DNA of 64,000 bases from Pseudoxanthobacter soli DSM 19599 (GTDB lineage: Bacteria > Pseudomonadota > Alphaproteobacteria > Rhizobiales > Segnochrobactraceae): assembly GCF_900148505.1 (NCBI RefSeq), contig NZ_FRXO01000001.1, positions 558,001 to 622,000 of the forward strand, in the 5' to 3' direction. Made by a program: the position numbers and the translations under genes. Each line of letters opens with the position of its first letter. The first letter of the stretch is position 1. Under the pieces are notes generated by a model. The model searched no databases. It saw only the letters and a list, made by a program, of their open reading frames with translations, and had not been told where the DNA came from. Below are positions 38,571-47,616 of this stretch, piece after piece.

Positions 38571-39002
38571 TCAGTCCGCCCGGATCCGCTCCGGGTACAT
38601 GTCGTAATTCTCGCCGCCGACGGTGATGCGCACGGCCTTCATGCGCGCCTCGCCGGCGTCGAGGGAACGGTTGCCGAGCACGATCACCTCGTCGCCGGCC
38701 CGGGCGCTTTCGGCACCGAAGCCGGAGCGTTCCGTCTGCCGGGGATTGCCCAGGTCGACCTGCCAGACAACGCCATCGCCGGCGCGGACCTTCAGCGCCG
38801 GATGCGGCGGCGCCATGGAGACCGTCTCGATCACACCGACGAGTTCGCTCTGCTCGCCCTCCGCCCAAGACCAGCCGTGGTGACCCTCAGCGGTTGTCGC
38901 GGCGAGCGCCGCGGCCAAACCGGCGGCGAGAGCGGAACCGTGCCCGGCCCGCTTTCCCGGACGGAACGAGGCTATCGAGAGAGACTTGCCCTTCAAGACC
39001 AT
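38571..39002 (-). CDS. Periplasmic DUF6152-like protein
   Basis: This 143-residue secreted protein has a signal peptide (residues about 18-40, AALAATTAEG) cut just before HHGWSWAEGEQ. The remainder is a small beta-rich domain: LVGVIETVSMAPPHPALKV, VWQVDLGNPRQTE, VIVLGNRSLDAGE and ENYDMYPERI. These blocks resemble the DUF6152 family. The paired histidines at the mature N-terminus could bind metal, which is inference only. AAGGAG lies nine bases before the ATG at 39002. Confidence 0.7.
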   Translation of the reverse strand: MVLKGKSLSIASFRPGKRAGHGSALAAGLAAALAATTAEGHHGWSWAEGEQSELVGVIETVSMAPPHPALKVRAGDGVVWQVDLGNPRQTERSGFGAESARAGDEVIVLGNRSLDAGEARMKAVRITVGGENYDMYPERIRAD

Positions 39003-39084
39003 GTGGAGACTCCTTCGGTGCGGCCCCAGCCCGGATGAAGGCCGAAGGCGAACGCGGAGTTCCGCCCGATCATGCGGTGTTGAT

Positions 39085-39205
39085 GAGTGAGAGCCAATCC
39101 CGTTCGAGATCGGACCGCTCCCGACGGCAAGGATAGGCGCAAGCCTTTGATCCGGTGCCGTTTCCTGTCGATCGGGTCCGTCTCTCCGATCTGAAGGCGT
39201 TCCAG
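39085..39205 (+). repeat. Dispersed palindromic repeat, copy D (degenerate)
   Basis: From GAGAGCCAATCCCGTTC onward the order of blocks follows copy A (GAGC..ATCCCGTTC, then AAGGATA, GC, AAGC..TTTGA, GTGCCG, TTTC, TCGAT, CCGATCTGA), with many substitutions that break the stems. It lies between the sbp stop and the DUF6152 gene. Confidence 0.55.
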
Positions 39206-39250
39206 GCGGGCGAAAGCGCGGCCGGTCGGGGTGCCGGCCGCGCTCCGCAA

Positions 39251-40267
39251 TCAGCGGCCGGCCAGAAGCTGGTCCACCGTACCGCCGGGCCCGAACTCTT
39301 CCTTCGAGACCTTCGCCCAGCCGCCGAACACGTCGTCGACCGTCAGAAGGCGCACGTCGGGGAACTGGTCCTTGAACTTCTCCACCACGCCCTTGTCGTG
39401 CACGCGGTTGCCGAACTGGGCGAGGATCTCCTGCCCTTCGGGGCTGTAGAGATAGTTCAGGTAGTTCTCGGAGATCGCGCGGCTGCCGCGCTTGTCCACG
39501 ACCTTGTCGACCACCGACACCGGGAACTCGGCCAGAATGCTGACCGGCGGCACCACGGTCTCGAACTTGTCGGTGCCGTATTCCTTGGCGATGCCGCGGG
39601 TCTCGGCCTCGAAGGTCACCAGAACGTCGCCGGTCTCGCGCTCCACGAAGGTGGTGGTCGCCGCACGGCCACCGGTGTCGAACACCGGGACGTTATCGAA
39701 CAGCTTGCCGACGAAGGCGTTCACCTTCTCCTTGTCGCCGCCGAACTTCTCCAGCGCGAACGCCTCCGCGGCCAGAACGGTGTAGCGCGCGTTGCCCGAG
39801 GTCTTGGGGTTCGGGAAGATCACCTGCACGTCGTCGCGCACGAGATCGTCCCAGCTCTTGATGTTCTTCGGGTTGCCGGCGCGCACGAGGAAGGCCGGCA
39901 GCGAATAATAGGGCGAGGCGTTGTTCGGCAGGCGCTTGTTCCAGTCAGCGTTGATCAGGCCGCCCTTCACCAGCACGTCAACGTCGGTGACCTGGTTGAA
40001 GGTGACGACATCCGCATCGAGCCCTTCGAGGATGGCGCGGGCCTGCTTGGACGAGCCGGCGTGGGACTGCTTGACCTCGATGGTCTTGCCCGTCTCCGCG
40101 GCATATTTCTTCTGCCAGGCCGCATCGATCGCCGCGTAGAGCTCGCGGGAGATGTCGTAGGAGACGTTCAGGATGGAGTTCGGCTCCTCGGCGCGCGCGC
40201 CGCCGGCGGGCGCCATCGCCAGGGCGAAGCCGGCGGCCAGGAGGCCGGCGGTCAGGATCTTCTTCAT
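39251..40267 (-). CDS. sbp: Sulfate-binding periplasmic protein
   Basis: This 338-residue periplasmic sulfate binder feeds CysT/CysW. The signal peptide MKKILTAGLLAAGFALAMAP is cut after ARA near residue 27. The mature protein shows SILNVSYDISRELYAAI, QSHAGSSKQARAI, DVVTFNQVTDVDVL, FPNPKTSGNARYT and ALEKFGGDKEKVNAFV, all characteristic of Sbp. The start at 40267 follows GGGAGA. It is the first gene of the operon; 248 bases with repeat copy D separate it from DUF6152. Confidence 0.94.
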   Translation of the reverse strand: MKKILTAGLLAAGFALAMAPAGGARAEEPNSILNVSYDISRELYAAIDAAWQKKYAAETGKTIEVKQSHAGSSKQARAILEGLDADVVTFNQVTDVDVLVKGGLINADWNKRLPNNASPYYSLPAFLVRAGNPKNIKSWDDLVRDDVQVIFPNPKTSGNARYTVLAAEAFALEKFGGDKEKVNAFVGKLFDNVPVFDTGGRAATTTFVERETGDVLVTFEAETRGIAKEYGTDKFETVVPPVSILAEFPVSVVDKVVDKRGSRAISENYLNYLYSPEGQEILAQFGNRVHDKGVVEKFKDQFPDVRLLTVDDVFGGWAKVSKEEFGPGGTVDQLLAGR

Positions 40268-40621
40268 TTGATGTCTCCCAGGGCTGAACCGTCCCGGCAC
40301 CCCTGAGGAGGCAAGCGCGCGGCGTGCGACGATTCCGATCAAATTGCTGTCCGAACCTAGCCGGAATGCCGCCTGCCCCGGAACGGACGGAATCGTGGCG
40401 AGAACGCGTCCGGGAGAAAATCATCGCTCAGAAGTGCCGTATTTTAGATTCAAATTTCCCGGTAAGCCAAGGAGCGGTGGTCGGAGGGGGATTTTCGTCC
40501 GGACCATGAAATCCGATGCCCGTGGGAGCGAAGTCCTGCCGGCCGCGTTGCGAAAGTGCGGCCCCTTGCGGCCGGCAAAGCCCTCGCCCTATGACGGGGA
40601 CGCATTCCGCGGAGACAGACC
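40268..40621. other. Divergent region between sbp and dxs
   Basis: No gene is seen in 354 bases. An AT-richer patch near 40425-40460 is a plausible promoter zone. I recognise no riboswitch or regulator site. Confidence 0.5.
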
Positions 40622-42541
40622 GTGACCGTTCCGACCAAAACCCCGCTGCTCGACCGGGTCGCCACCCCGGAGGACGTCCGCCGGCTGCCGGAATCCGCTT
40701 TGCGGCAGCTTGCCGACGAGGTGCGGCAGGAGACGATCTCGGCCGTGTCCGTCACCGGTGGGCACCTCGGCGCGAGCCTCGGCGTCGTCGAGCTGACCGT
40801 CGCGCTCCACCATGTGTTCCGCACGCCGGACGACAAGGTGATCTGGGATGTTGGCCACCAGGCCTATCCCCACAAGATCCTCACCGGCCGGCGCGACCGC
40901 ATCCGCACGCTGCGCCAGCCCGGCGGCCTCTCGGGCTTCACCCGCCGCTCGGAATCCGAATACGACCCGTTCGGCGCGGCCCATTCCTCCACCTCGATCT
41001 CGGCCGGCCTCGGCTTCGCGGTCGCCCGCGACCTGAAGGGCGAGGACAACGCCGTCGTCTGCGTGATCGGCGACGGCGCGATGTCGGCGGGCATGGCCTA
41101 TGAGGCGATGAACAATGCGGGCGCGTTCGGTTCGCGCCTGATCGTCATCCTCAACGACAACGACATGTCGATCGCGCCGCCGGTCGGGGCCATGAGCGGC
41201 TACCTCGCCCGCCTCGTCTCGGGACGCACCTACCTGTCGCTGCGCGAGGCGATGAAGGGCCTCGTCCGCCACCTGCCGCCGTTCGTGGAACGCGGCGCGG
41301 CGCGCGCGGAGGAATTCGCCCGCGGCTTCGCCATGGGCGGCACGATGTTCGAGGAACTGGGTTTCTATTATGTCGGCCCGGTCGACGGGCACGATCTCGA
41401 CCAGCTCGTGCCGGTGCTGAAGAACGTGCGCGACGCGGCGAAGGGGCCGGTGCTGGTCCACGTCGTCACCCAGAAGGGCAAGGGCTACGCGCCGGCCGAG
41501 AAGGCGTCCGACAAATATCACGGCGTCAACCGCTTCGACGTCGTCACCGGCGAGCAGGCGAAGCCCAAGGCCAACGCCCCGTCCTATACCAAGGTGTTCG
41601 CCACCAGCCTGATCGACGAGGCCGGTCGCGACGAGCGCGTGGTGGCGATCACTGCTGCGATGCCCTCGGGCACCGGGCTCGACCTGTTCGGGCAGGCATT
41701 TCCGAAGCGCACCTTCGATGTCGGCATCGCCGAGCAGCACGCCGTGACCTTCGCGGCGGGCCTTGCCGCCGACGGCATGAAGCCGTTCTGCGCGATCTAT
41801 TCGACCTTCCTCCAGCGCGGCTACGACCAGATCGCCCACGACGTGGCGCTGCAGGGACTGCCGGTGCGCTTCCCGATCGACCGCGCCGGGCTCGTCGGCG
41901 CGGACGGCGCCACCCATGCCGGCGCATTCGACATCGCCTTCCTCTCCTGCCTGCCGGGCATGGTGGTGATGGCGGCCGGCGATGAGGCGGAACTGCGCCA
42001 CATGGTGGCGACCGCCGCCGCGTTCGACGAAGGCCCCATTGCCTTCCGCTATCCCCGCGGCGAGGGCCTCGGCGTCGAGATGCCGGAGCGCGGCTCTGTG
42101 CTCGAGATCGGCCGCGGCCGCGTGCTGCGCGAGGGAACGACCGTCGCGCTGCTCTCGTTCGGCGGAAGGCTCGGCGAGTGCCTGGCGGCGGCGGAGGAAC
42201 TGGAAGGCCGCGGGCTCTCGACCACCGTCGCCGACGCCCGCTTCGCCAAGCCGCTCGACACCGACCTCGTCGCCCGCCTCGCCCGCGACCATGCGGTGCT
42301 GGTGACGGTCGAGGAAGGCTCGGTCGGCGGTTTCGGATCGCAGGTGCTGCATTTCATGGCGACCGCCGGCCTTCTCGACGGCCGCCTCAAGGTCCGCACG
42401 CTGGAACTGCCGGACCGCTATCTCGACCACGACAAGCCCGAGGCGATGTATGCCGCCATCGGGCTCGATGCACGCGGCATCGTCGCGACCGTGGCCGGGC
42501 TCCTCGGACAGGAAGCGGCCGGCCAGCCGATGCGGGCGTGA
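40622..42541 (+). CDS. dxs: 1-deoxy-D-xylulose-5-phosphate synthase
   Basis: This 639-residue thiamine-diphosphate enzyme joins pyruvate and glyceraldehyde 3-phosphate, the first step of the non-mevalonate isoprenoid pathway. Landmarks are [30 protein letters not shown], the ThDP/metal motif [18 protein letters not shown] and NDNDMSI. The transketolase-like centre has [18 protein letters not shown] and the C-terminal domain [14 protein letters not shown]. The start is GTG at 40622 with GGAGA eight bases upstream. It begins 56 bases before the helicase gene on the same strand. Confidence 0.97.
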   Translation: MTVPTKTPLLDRVATPEDVRRLPESALRQLADEVRQETISAVSVTGGHLGASLGVVELTVALHHVFRTPDDKVIWDVGHQAYPHKILTGRRDRIRTLRQPGGLSGFTRRSESEYDPFGAAHSSTSISAGLGFAVARDLKGEDNAVVCVIGDGAMSAGMAYEAMNNAGAFGSRLIVILNDNDMSIAPPVGAMSGYLARLVSGRTYLSLREAMKGLVRHLPPFVERGAARAEEFARGFAMGGTMFEELGFYYVGPVDGHDLDQLVPVLKNVRDAAKGPVLVHVVTQKGKGYAPAEKASDKYHGVNRFDVVTGEQAKPKANAPSYTKVFATSLIDEAGRDERVVAITAAMPSGTGLDLFGQAFPKRTFDVGIAEQHAVTFAAGLAADGMKPFCAIYSTFLQRGYDQIAHDVALQGLPVRFPIDRAGLVGADGATHAGAFDIAFLSCLPGMVVMAAGDEAELRHMVATAAAFDEGPIAFRYPRGEGLGVEMPERGSVLEIGRGRVLREGTTVALLSFGGRLGECLAAAEELEGRGLSTTVADARFAKPLDTDLVARLARDHAVLVTVEEGSVGGFGSQVLHFMATAGLLDGRLKVRTLELPDRYLDHDKPEAMYAAIGLDARGIVATVAGLLGQEAAGQPMRA

Positions 42542-42596
42542 CATCGGCCGGGAGCGGACCGAGGCCGTGGTTTTGATCCCCTTTCGTTCCTGAACC

Positions 42597-45188
42597 GTGC
42601 TAGAGACCGGTGTCGTGAAACATGACACCGCCTCTCCCGGTGCGGCGCTGCCGCCGCGTTTCGCCGCTTGGTTCGCCGACCGTGGATGGTCGCCGCGACC
42701 CCATCAGCTCGCCCTTCTCGCCCATGCCCGCGCCGGCCGCTCCGCGCTCCTGATCGCGCCGACGGGCGCGGGCAAGACGCTTGCCGGCTTCCTGCCGAGC
42801 CTGATCGCCATCGCCGAGCGCGGCGACCCGGTGGCCGCGCCGTCGAACCGCGTGGCGCCGCTGCCGGGCCTCGGCCCGAAACCGCGGCCGCCGCATCGCG
42901 GGCTCAACACCCTTTATGTCTCGCCGCTCAAGGCGCTTGCGGTCGACATCGCCCGCAACCTGGAGACGCCGATCGCCGAGATGGGCCTCGACATCACCGT
43001 CGAAACCCGCACCGGCGACACGCCGCCCCACAAGCGGCGGCGGCAGAAATATGCCCCGCCGGACATTCTGCTGACGACGCCGGAACAGCTCGCGCTTCTT
43101 CTGGCGTCGCCGGATGCCGCCACGTTCTTCCGCGACCTCGAAGCGCTCGTGCTGGACGAACTCCACGCGCTGGTGACGTCGAAGCGGGGCGACCTGCTCG
43201 CCCTCGACATCGCGCGCCTGCGCCGGCTCGCGCCGGGGCTGCGCATCACCGGCCTGTCGGCCACGGTCGCCGATCCAGACGGGCTGCGTGCATGGCTGGT
43301 GCCGCAGGAGCCGGCCGCGGACGACCCGCAGGCCCCGCGCGCGCTCGCCGAGATCGTGACGGTAAAGGGCGGCGCGCCGCCGCGCATCACGATCCTCGAA
43401 ACCGAGGAACACGTGCCGTGGGCCGGCCATTCGGCCCGTTACGCCTTCCCCGAGATCTACCGCCTGATCGCGCGCCACCGCACCACGCTGGTGTTCGTCA
43501 ACACCCGCTCCCAGGCCGAGGCGGTGTTTCATGCGCTCTGGACCATCAACGAGGACGGGCTTCCGATCGCGCTCCATCACGGCTCGCTCGACCGCGAGCG
43601 CCGCCGCAAGGTGGAAGCGGCGATGGCGCAGAACCGCCTGAAGGCGGTGGTCTGCACCTCGACCCTCGATCTCGGCATCGACTGGGGCGACGTCGACCTC
43701 GTCATCCATGTCGGCGCGCCGAAGGGCGCGAGCCGCCTCGCCCAGCGCATCGGCCGCTCCAACCACCGCATGGACGAGCCGTCCGAGGCCGTGCTGGTGC
43801 CGGCGAACCGCTTCGAGGTGATGGAGTGCCGCGCGGCGCTCGATGCCAACTATCTCGGCGCGCAGGATACGCCGCCGCTGCGGCCGGGCGCGCTGGATGT
43901 GCTCGCCCAGCACGTGCTCGGCATGGCCTGCGCCGGCCCCTTCTTCGCCGACGACCTCCATCGCGAGATCGCCTCGGCGCTGCCCTATCGCGGCCTGCCG
44001 CGCGAGACCTTCGAGAAGGTGATCGCGTTCGTCGCCACCGGCGGCTACGCGCTGCGCAGCTACGAGCAGTTCGCCAAGATCCGCAAGGGCATCGACGGGC
44101 GGTGGCGCGTCGCCCACCCCCGCGTCGCCCAGCAATACCGCCTCAATGTCGGCACCATCCTCGAGGCGCCGTTGATGAAGGTGCGGCTCACCTCGCGCAA
44201 GCGCTCTGGCCTCATCGGCCGTGGTGGACGGGTGCTCGGCGAAATCGAGGAATATTTCATCGAGCACCTGGTGCCCGGCGACACCTTCCTGTTCGCCGGC
44301 GAGACGCTGCGGTTCGAGACCGTCCACGAACAGGAAGCCCTCGTCACCCGCACCAACGCCGAAACGCCGAAGGTGCCCGCCTATGCCGGCGGCAAGTTCC
44401 CGCTTTCCACCTTCCTCGCGGCGGAGGTGCGCGCCATCCTCGCCTCGCCGGAGCGGATCCGCCGCCTGCCGGAGCAGGTGCAGGACTGGCTCGGCGTGCA
44501 GCAGCGCCGCTCGCTGCTGCCCGGGCCGGACCAGTTGCTGGTCGAGACCTTCCCGGAGGGAAACCGCTTCTACATGGTGGCCTATCCATTCGAGGGCCGC
44601 CTCGCCCACCAGACCCTCGGGATGCTGCTGACCCGGCGGCTGGAGCGCGCCGGCGCCCGCCCGCTCGGCTTCGTCGCGACCGACTATGCCATCGGGCTCT
44701 GGGCGATCGGCGATCTCGGGGCAATGGCCACCACCAGCCGCCCCAGCCTTTCGGAGCTGTTCGACGAGGACATGCTCGGCGACGATCTCGAAGCCTGGCT
44801 CGACGAGAGCTTCCTTCTGAAGCGCTCGTTCCGGGGATGCGCGCTCATCGCCGGCATGATCGACCGCCGCCACCCCGGACAGGAGAAGAGCGGCCGGCAG
44901 GTCACGGTCTCGACCGACCTCATCTACGACGTGCTGCGCACCCACGAGCCCGACCACATCCTGCTGCAGGCGACCCGCGCGGACGCGGCCACCGGCCTGC
45001 TCGACATCCGCCGCCTCGGCGAAATGCTGTCGCGCGTGAAGGGGCGAATCGTTCATAAGGCTCTGGATCGCGTCTCGCCGCTGGCGGTGCCGGTGCTGCT
45101 CGACATCGGCCGCGTGCCGGTCGGCGGCGATGCCGACGAAACCATTCTCGCGGAGGCCGAGGACCTGATCCGGGAGGCGATGGAGTGA
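42597..45188 (+). CDS. Lhr-like helicase of the ligase-associated DNA damage response
   Basis: This 863-residue superfamily 2 helicase has Walker A PTGAGKTLAGFLPSL (about residue 53), the DEXH box LVLDELHAL, motif III GLSATVADPDG, motif IV TLVFVNTRSQAE, motif V TSTLDLGIDWGDVD and motif VI QRIGRSNHRMD. A long Lhr-type C-terminal region follows. It matches the DEXH helicase found beside PdeM in the four-gene ligase-associated repair set (ligase, exonuclease, helicase, PdeM). The start is uncertain: GTG 42597 is given, GTG 42615 is possible, and neither has a strong SD. Its stop overlaps pdeM by four bases. Confidence 0.87.
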   Translation: MLETGVVKHDTASPGAALPPRFAAWFADRGWSPRPHQLALLAHARAGRSALLIAPTGAGKTLAGFLPSLIAIAERGDPVAAPSNRVAPLPGLGPKPRPPHRGLNTLYVSPLKALAVDIARNLETPIAEMGLDITVETRTGDTPPHKRRRQKYAPPDILLTTPEQLALLLASPDAATFFRDLEALVLDELHALVTSKRGDLLALDIARLRRLAPGLRITGLSATVADPDGLRAWLVPQEPAADDPQAPRALAEIVTVKGGAPPRITILETEEHVPWAGHSARYAFPEIYRLIARHRTTLVFVNTRSQAEAVFHALWTINEDGLPIALHHGSLDRERRRKVEAAMAQNRLKAVVCTSTLDLGIDWGDVDLVIHVGAPKGASRLAQRIGRSNHRMDEPSEAVLVPANRFEVMECRAALDANYLGAQDTPPLRPGALDVLAQHVLGMACAGPFFADDLHREIASALPYRGLPRETFEKVIAFVATGGYALRSYEQFAKIRKGIDGRWRVAHPRVAQQYRLNVGTILEAPLMKVRLTSRKRSGLIGRGGRVLGEIEEYFIEHLVPGDTFLFAGETLRFETVHEQEALVTRTNAETPKVPAYAGGKFPLSTFLAAEVRAILASPERIRRLPEQVQDWLGVQQRRSLLPGPDQLLVETFPEGNRFYMVAYPFEGRLAHQTLGMLLTRRLERAGARPLGFVATDYAIGLWAIGDLGAMATTSRPSLSELFDEDMLGDDLEAWLDESFLLKRSFRGCALIAGMIDRRHPGQEKSGRQVTVSTDLIYDVLRTHEPDHILLQATRADAATGLLDIRRLGEMLSRVKGRIVHKALDRVSPLAVPVLLDIGRVPVGGDADETILAEAEDLIREAME

Positions 45189-45895
45189 GCGGCGAGACAA
45201 CCCTTGTGACCGCCGATCTGACGCCGGTGACGGTGGCCGGCGAGCGACTGTCGCTGCATCGCGCCGGCGCGCTGTGGTGGGAGGAGCGTCGCACCCTCGT
45301 CGTCGCCGATCTCCATCTCGAAAAGGGATCGTCGTTCGCCCGCGGCCGGCAGTTCCTGCCCCCCTACGACACCGCCGCGACGTTGTCGCGCCTCGCCGAA
45401 GCCGTCGACGCGCTCGCCCCCCGCCGCGTGATCGCGCTCGGCGACAGCTTCCACGACCGGCATGGCCCCGACCGCCTGCAACCGGCGGATGCCGCCCGCC
45501 TCGCCACGCTCGTCGCCGGCCGCGACTGGGTGTGGATCACCGGCAATCACGATCCCGAACTGCCTTCTGCGCTCGGCGGCACCGTCGCCGCCGAGGCCGA
45601 GATCGGCGGCCTGACCTTCCGCCACGAGCCGAAGCCCGGTGCCGCGCCGGGCGAGATCGCCGGCCACCTGCATCCCGCCGCCCGCGTCGTCGGGCGCGGC
45701 CGTTCGCTGCGGCGGCGCTGCTTCGCCGCGACCGCAGAGCGCATGGTGCTGCCCGCCTTCGGCGCGCTGACGGGCGGCCTCAACGTGCTCGATTCGGCGT
45801 TCGCGGCCATCCTGCCCCGCGCGCACCTCAGGGTGCATGTCATCGGCGCGGACCGGCTCTATACCGTCGCGGCCGGCGGCCTCGCGGGCGGGTAG
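45185..45895 (+). CDS. pdeM: Ligase-associated DNA damage response endonuclease PdeM
   Basis: This is a 236-residue calcineurin-like metallophosphoesterase. Metal-site motifs occur in order: VVADLHLEKGSSFA (about residue 40), IALGDSFHDR, WITGNHDPE, FRHEPKPGA and IAGHLHP. This matches PdeM, the nuclease of the ligase-associated repair set. The GTG start overlaps the helicase stop (GTGA), so the two are co-translated. Its TAG stop codon is the first three bases of repeat copy C, an unusual gene end. Confidence 0.88.
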   Translation: MSGETTLVTADLTPVTVAGERLSLHRAGALWWEERRTLVVADLHLEKGSSFARGRQFLPPYDTAATLSRLAEAVDALAPRRVIALGDSFHDRHGPDRLQPADAARLATLVAGRDWVWITGNHDPELPSALGGTVAAEAEIGGLTFRHEPKPGAAPGEIAGHLHPAARVVGRGRSLRRRCFAATAERMVLPAFGALTGGLNVLDSAFAAILPRAHLRVHVIGADRLYTVAAGGLAGG

Positions 45896-46012
45896 AGCGT
45901 TGCCCGTTCAGACCGAAACGAACGGAACGGCAAGAATATGCTCATGGCTTTGAATCCGGTGTGATTTCTGGTCGACCGGATTTCATCAAATCGGAAAGCA
46001 CTCCAGACAACC
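45893..46012 (+). repeat. Dispersed palindromic repeat, copy C
   Basis: This element follows the block order of copy A from TAGAGC through CCCGTTCAGA, AATATGCTC, TTTGAATC, GTGATTTCT, and GATTTCATCAAATCGGAAAGC to CTCCAG. Its first three bases are the stop codon of pdeM. It separates pdeM from the convergent S41 peptidase gene and could serve both as a 3'-end hairpin. Confidence 0.8.
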
Positions 46013-46021
46013 GACCGCGTT

Positions 46022-47527
46022 TCAGCGGCTTTCGCGCAGCCAGTGCAGCGCCCGTTCGAGCTCCACGTCGTCGCCGGAGGCGAACGCCAGGATGTTTTCC
46101 CGCGTTGAGAGGACGCGAACCGTCGGCGCGACGCCGCCGCGTCCGTTGCGACTGTCGATCATGACCACGCCACGCCGGTCGACGGCCCGGCCGAACGGGT
46201 AATGCAGCGTGATGCCGCCCGGCAGCGTCGCCTCGCCGCCGGCAAGCCCGAACGATCCCCGGGTGCCGTGAAAGCCGATGACCGCGCCGTTCGGACGCGC
46301 GGCAATGCAATGAGCGATCCCCTCGGCGCTGCTGATTGTCCTGGGATTGACGAGAACGGCGACGGGGCCGCGGAAATGCGGCGGTTGCGGCTCGATCATT
46401 AACGCATCCACGACCTTTCCGGTGCGATCGTCGACCGTGATGCGGCGAAAGCGGCCCGTGGCCGCATCGAAGAAGACCGTCGCTTCGTAGAAGGCGGGCC
46501 TGTCGTAGAGCGAGCCGCAGATCATCTCCGCCAGCACATCGTAGCCGCCGTGATTGCCGCGCAGGTCGAGGACCAGACCGTGCACCCCCGCGCGGTTGAA
46601 GCCATCCACGGCTGCGGCATAGGAATCCCAGATGAAGTCCGGCGCGCGCTTGAGGTCCTTGAGGTCGGCCAGCGCCGACAGGCGGATATAGCCGTCGTCG
46701 CCGATGCGCCGGGCGGCGATGATCGCGCGTTCGTCTTCCGCCGTCGGCGGTGGCGCCAGGTTGAACAGATCGAGCCCGCGCAGGTCGTCGTCCACAGCGA
46801 CAAGCCGCGCGGCGCGGACAGCCGCAGCGGCCGGATTGCGGTAGACGAGGCGTGCCGAGGCCCCGACGGGGGCGCGGGTGAGCAGGCGAACCTGCTCGAG
46901 GCGACGGTACTCGTCGGTCGCGACGCGCATGGCGGCGACGTGCGCGCCGAGGTCGAGCCCGCGGACGGCCTGCGAGACGGGCAGCCCGTCCCATTCCAGC
47001 ACGACGGCACCCGGCTCCACGCCGACCTTCTCTGCCGGCCCGCCGGGAGCAACCTTCGCCACGATGACGCGGCCGTCATCGAGCATCGCCAGTCCGAGGC
47101 CGAAGGAACCTCCGGACTGGCGCCGCACTACCGCATCGACGAGAGGCGCCGTCGCATCGTTGCGCGGCAGGGAGACGTGTCCGTCGTCGATACCCGCGAC
47201 ATAGGCGGTGAGCGCGCGGAAATAGGCCGCCTCGTCCCGGCTGCGGGCCGCGTCCTCTACAGCGGGCAACGTCCGGCGGTAGAGAGCGTGCCAGTCGACG
47301 TTCTTCCAGCGGGTGAAGGCATATTCCGTCGCGAACTTGCGATGGGCCGACCGGAAGGCCTCGACAAAACCGAGCGCGCTGAAATCCGCTGGCTCGGCCA
47401 GGCGAAAGCCCGACACCGGCGCGGGGTCGGCGGCCGCCGCCGGCTTCCCGCCGCAGACCGAGAGGCCCAGAATAGCCAAGGCGACCGCGACGCGGGACCG
47501 AAGCCCGCCGAATCCCGCTTTCCCCAC
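46022..47527 (-). CDS. S41-family peptidase with PDZ domain, exported
   Basis: This 501-residue protein has a signal peptide (VAVALAILGLSVCGGKPAAAA). Next comes a helical pre-domain, then a PDZ-like region (SFGLGLAMLDDGRVIVAKV, GGPAEKVGVEPGAVV), and the S41 catalytic core VHGLVLDLRGNHGGYD followed by NPRTISSAEGIAHCIA. The serine in SSAEG is the expected nucleophile. It is probably a periplasmic tail-specific-type protease; the substrate is unknown. The cysteine in LSVC does not make a good lipobox because Val precedes it. Confidence 0.84.
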   Translation of the reverse strand: MGKAGFGGLRSRVAVALAILGLSVCGGKPAAAADPAPVSGFRLAEPADFSALGFVEAFRSAHRKFATEYAFTRWKNVDWHALYRRTLPAVEDAARSRDEAAYFRALTAYVAGIDDGHVSLPRNDATAPLVDAVVRRQSGGSFGLGLAMLDDGRVIVAKVAPGGPAEKVGVEPGAVVLEWDGLPVSQAVRGLDLGAHVAAMRVATDEYRRLEQVRLLTRAPVGASARLVYRNPAAAAVRAARLVAVDDDLRGLDLFNLAPPPTAEDERAIIAARRIGDDGYIRLSALADLKDLKRAPDFIWDSYAAAVDGFNRAGVHGLVLDLRGNHGGYDVLAEMICGSLYDRPAFYEATVFFDAATGRFRRITVDDRTGKVVDALMIEPQPPHFRGPVAVLVNPRTISSAEGIAHCIAARPNGAVIGFHGTRGSFGLAGGEATLPGGITLHYPFGRAVDRRGVVMIDSRNGRGGVAPTVRVLSTRENILAFASGDDVELERALHWLRESR

Positions 47528-47616
47528 GCTGCCTGACCTTCCGTGACGATTCCCGCAACGACAGGATACCGGCGGGCCAGGATGCAGGCATGATCGAGGT
47601 CAACGCGATCGCGCGG

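Noticed and set aside
40589..45200. Very long minus-strand frames opposite dxs and the helicase (679 and 866 codons)
   Set aside because: Composition is typical of antisense shadows; the plus-strand genes carry complete catalytic motifs.
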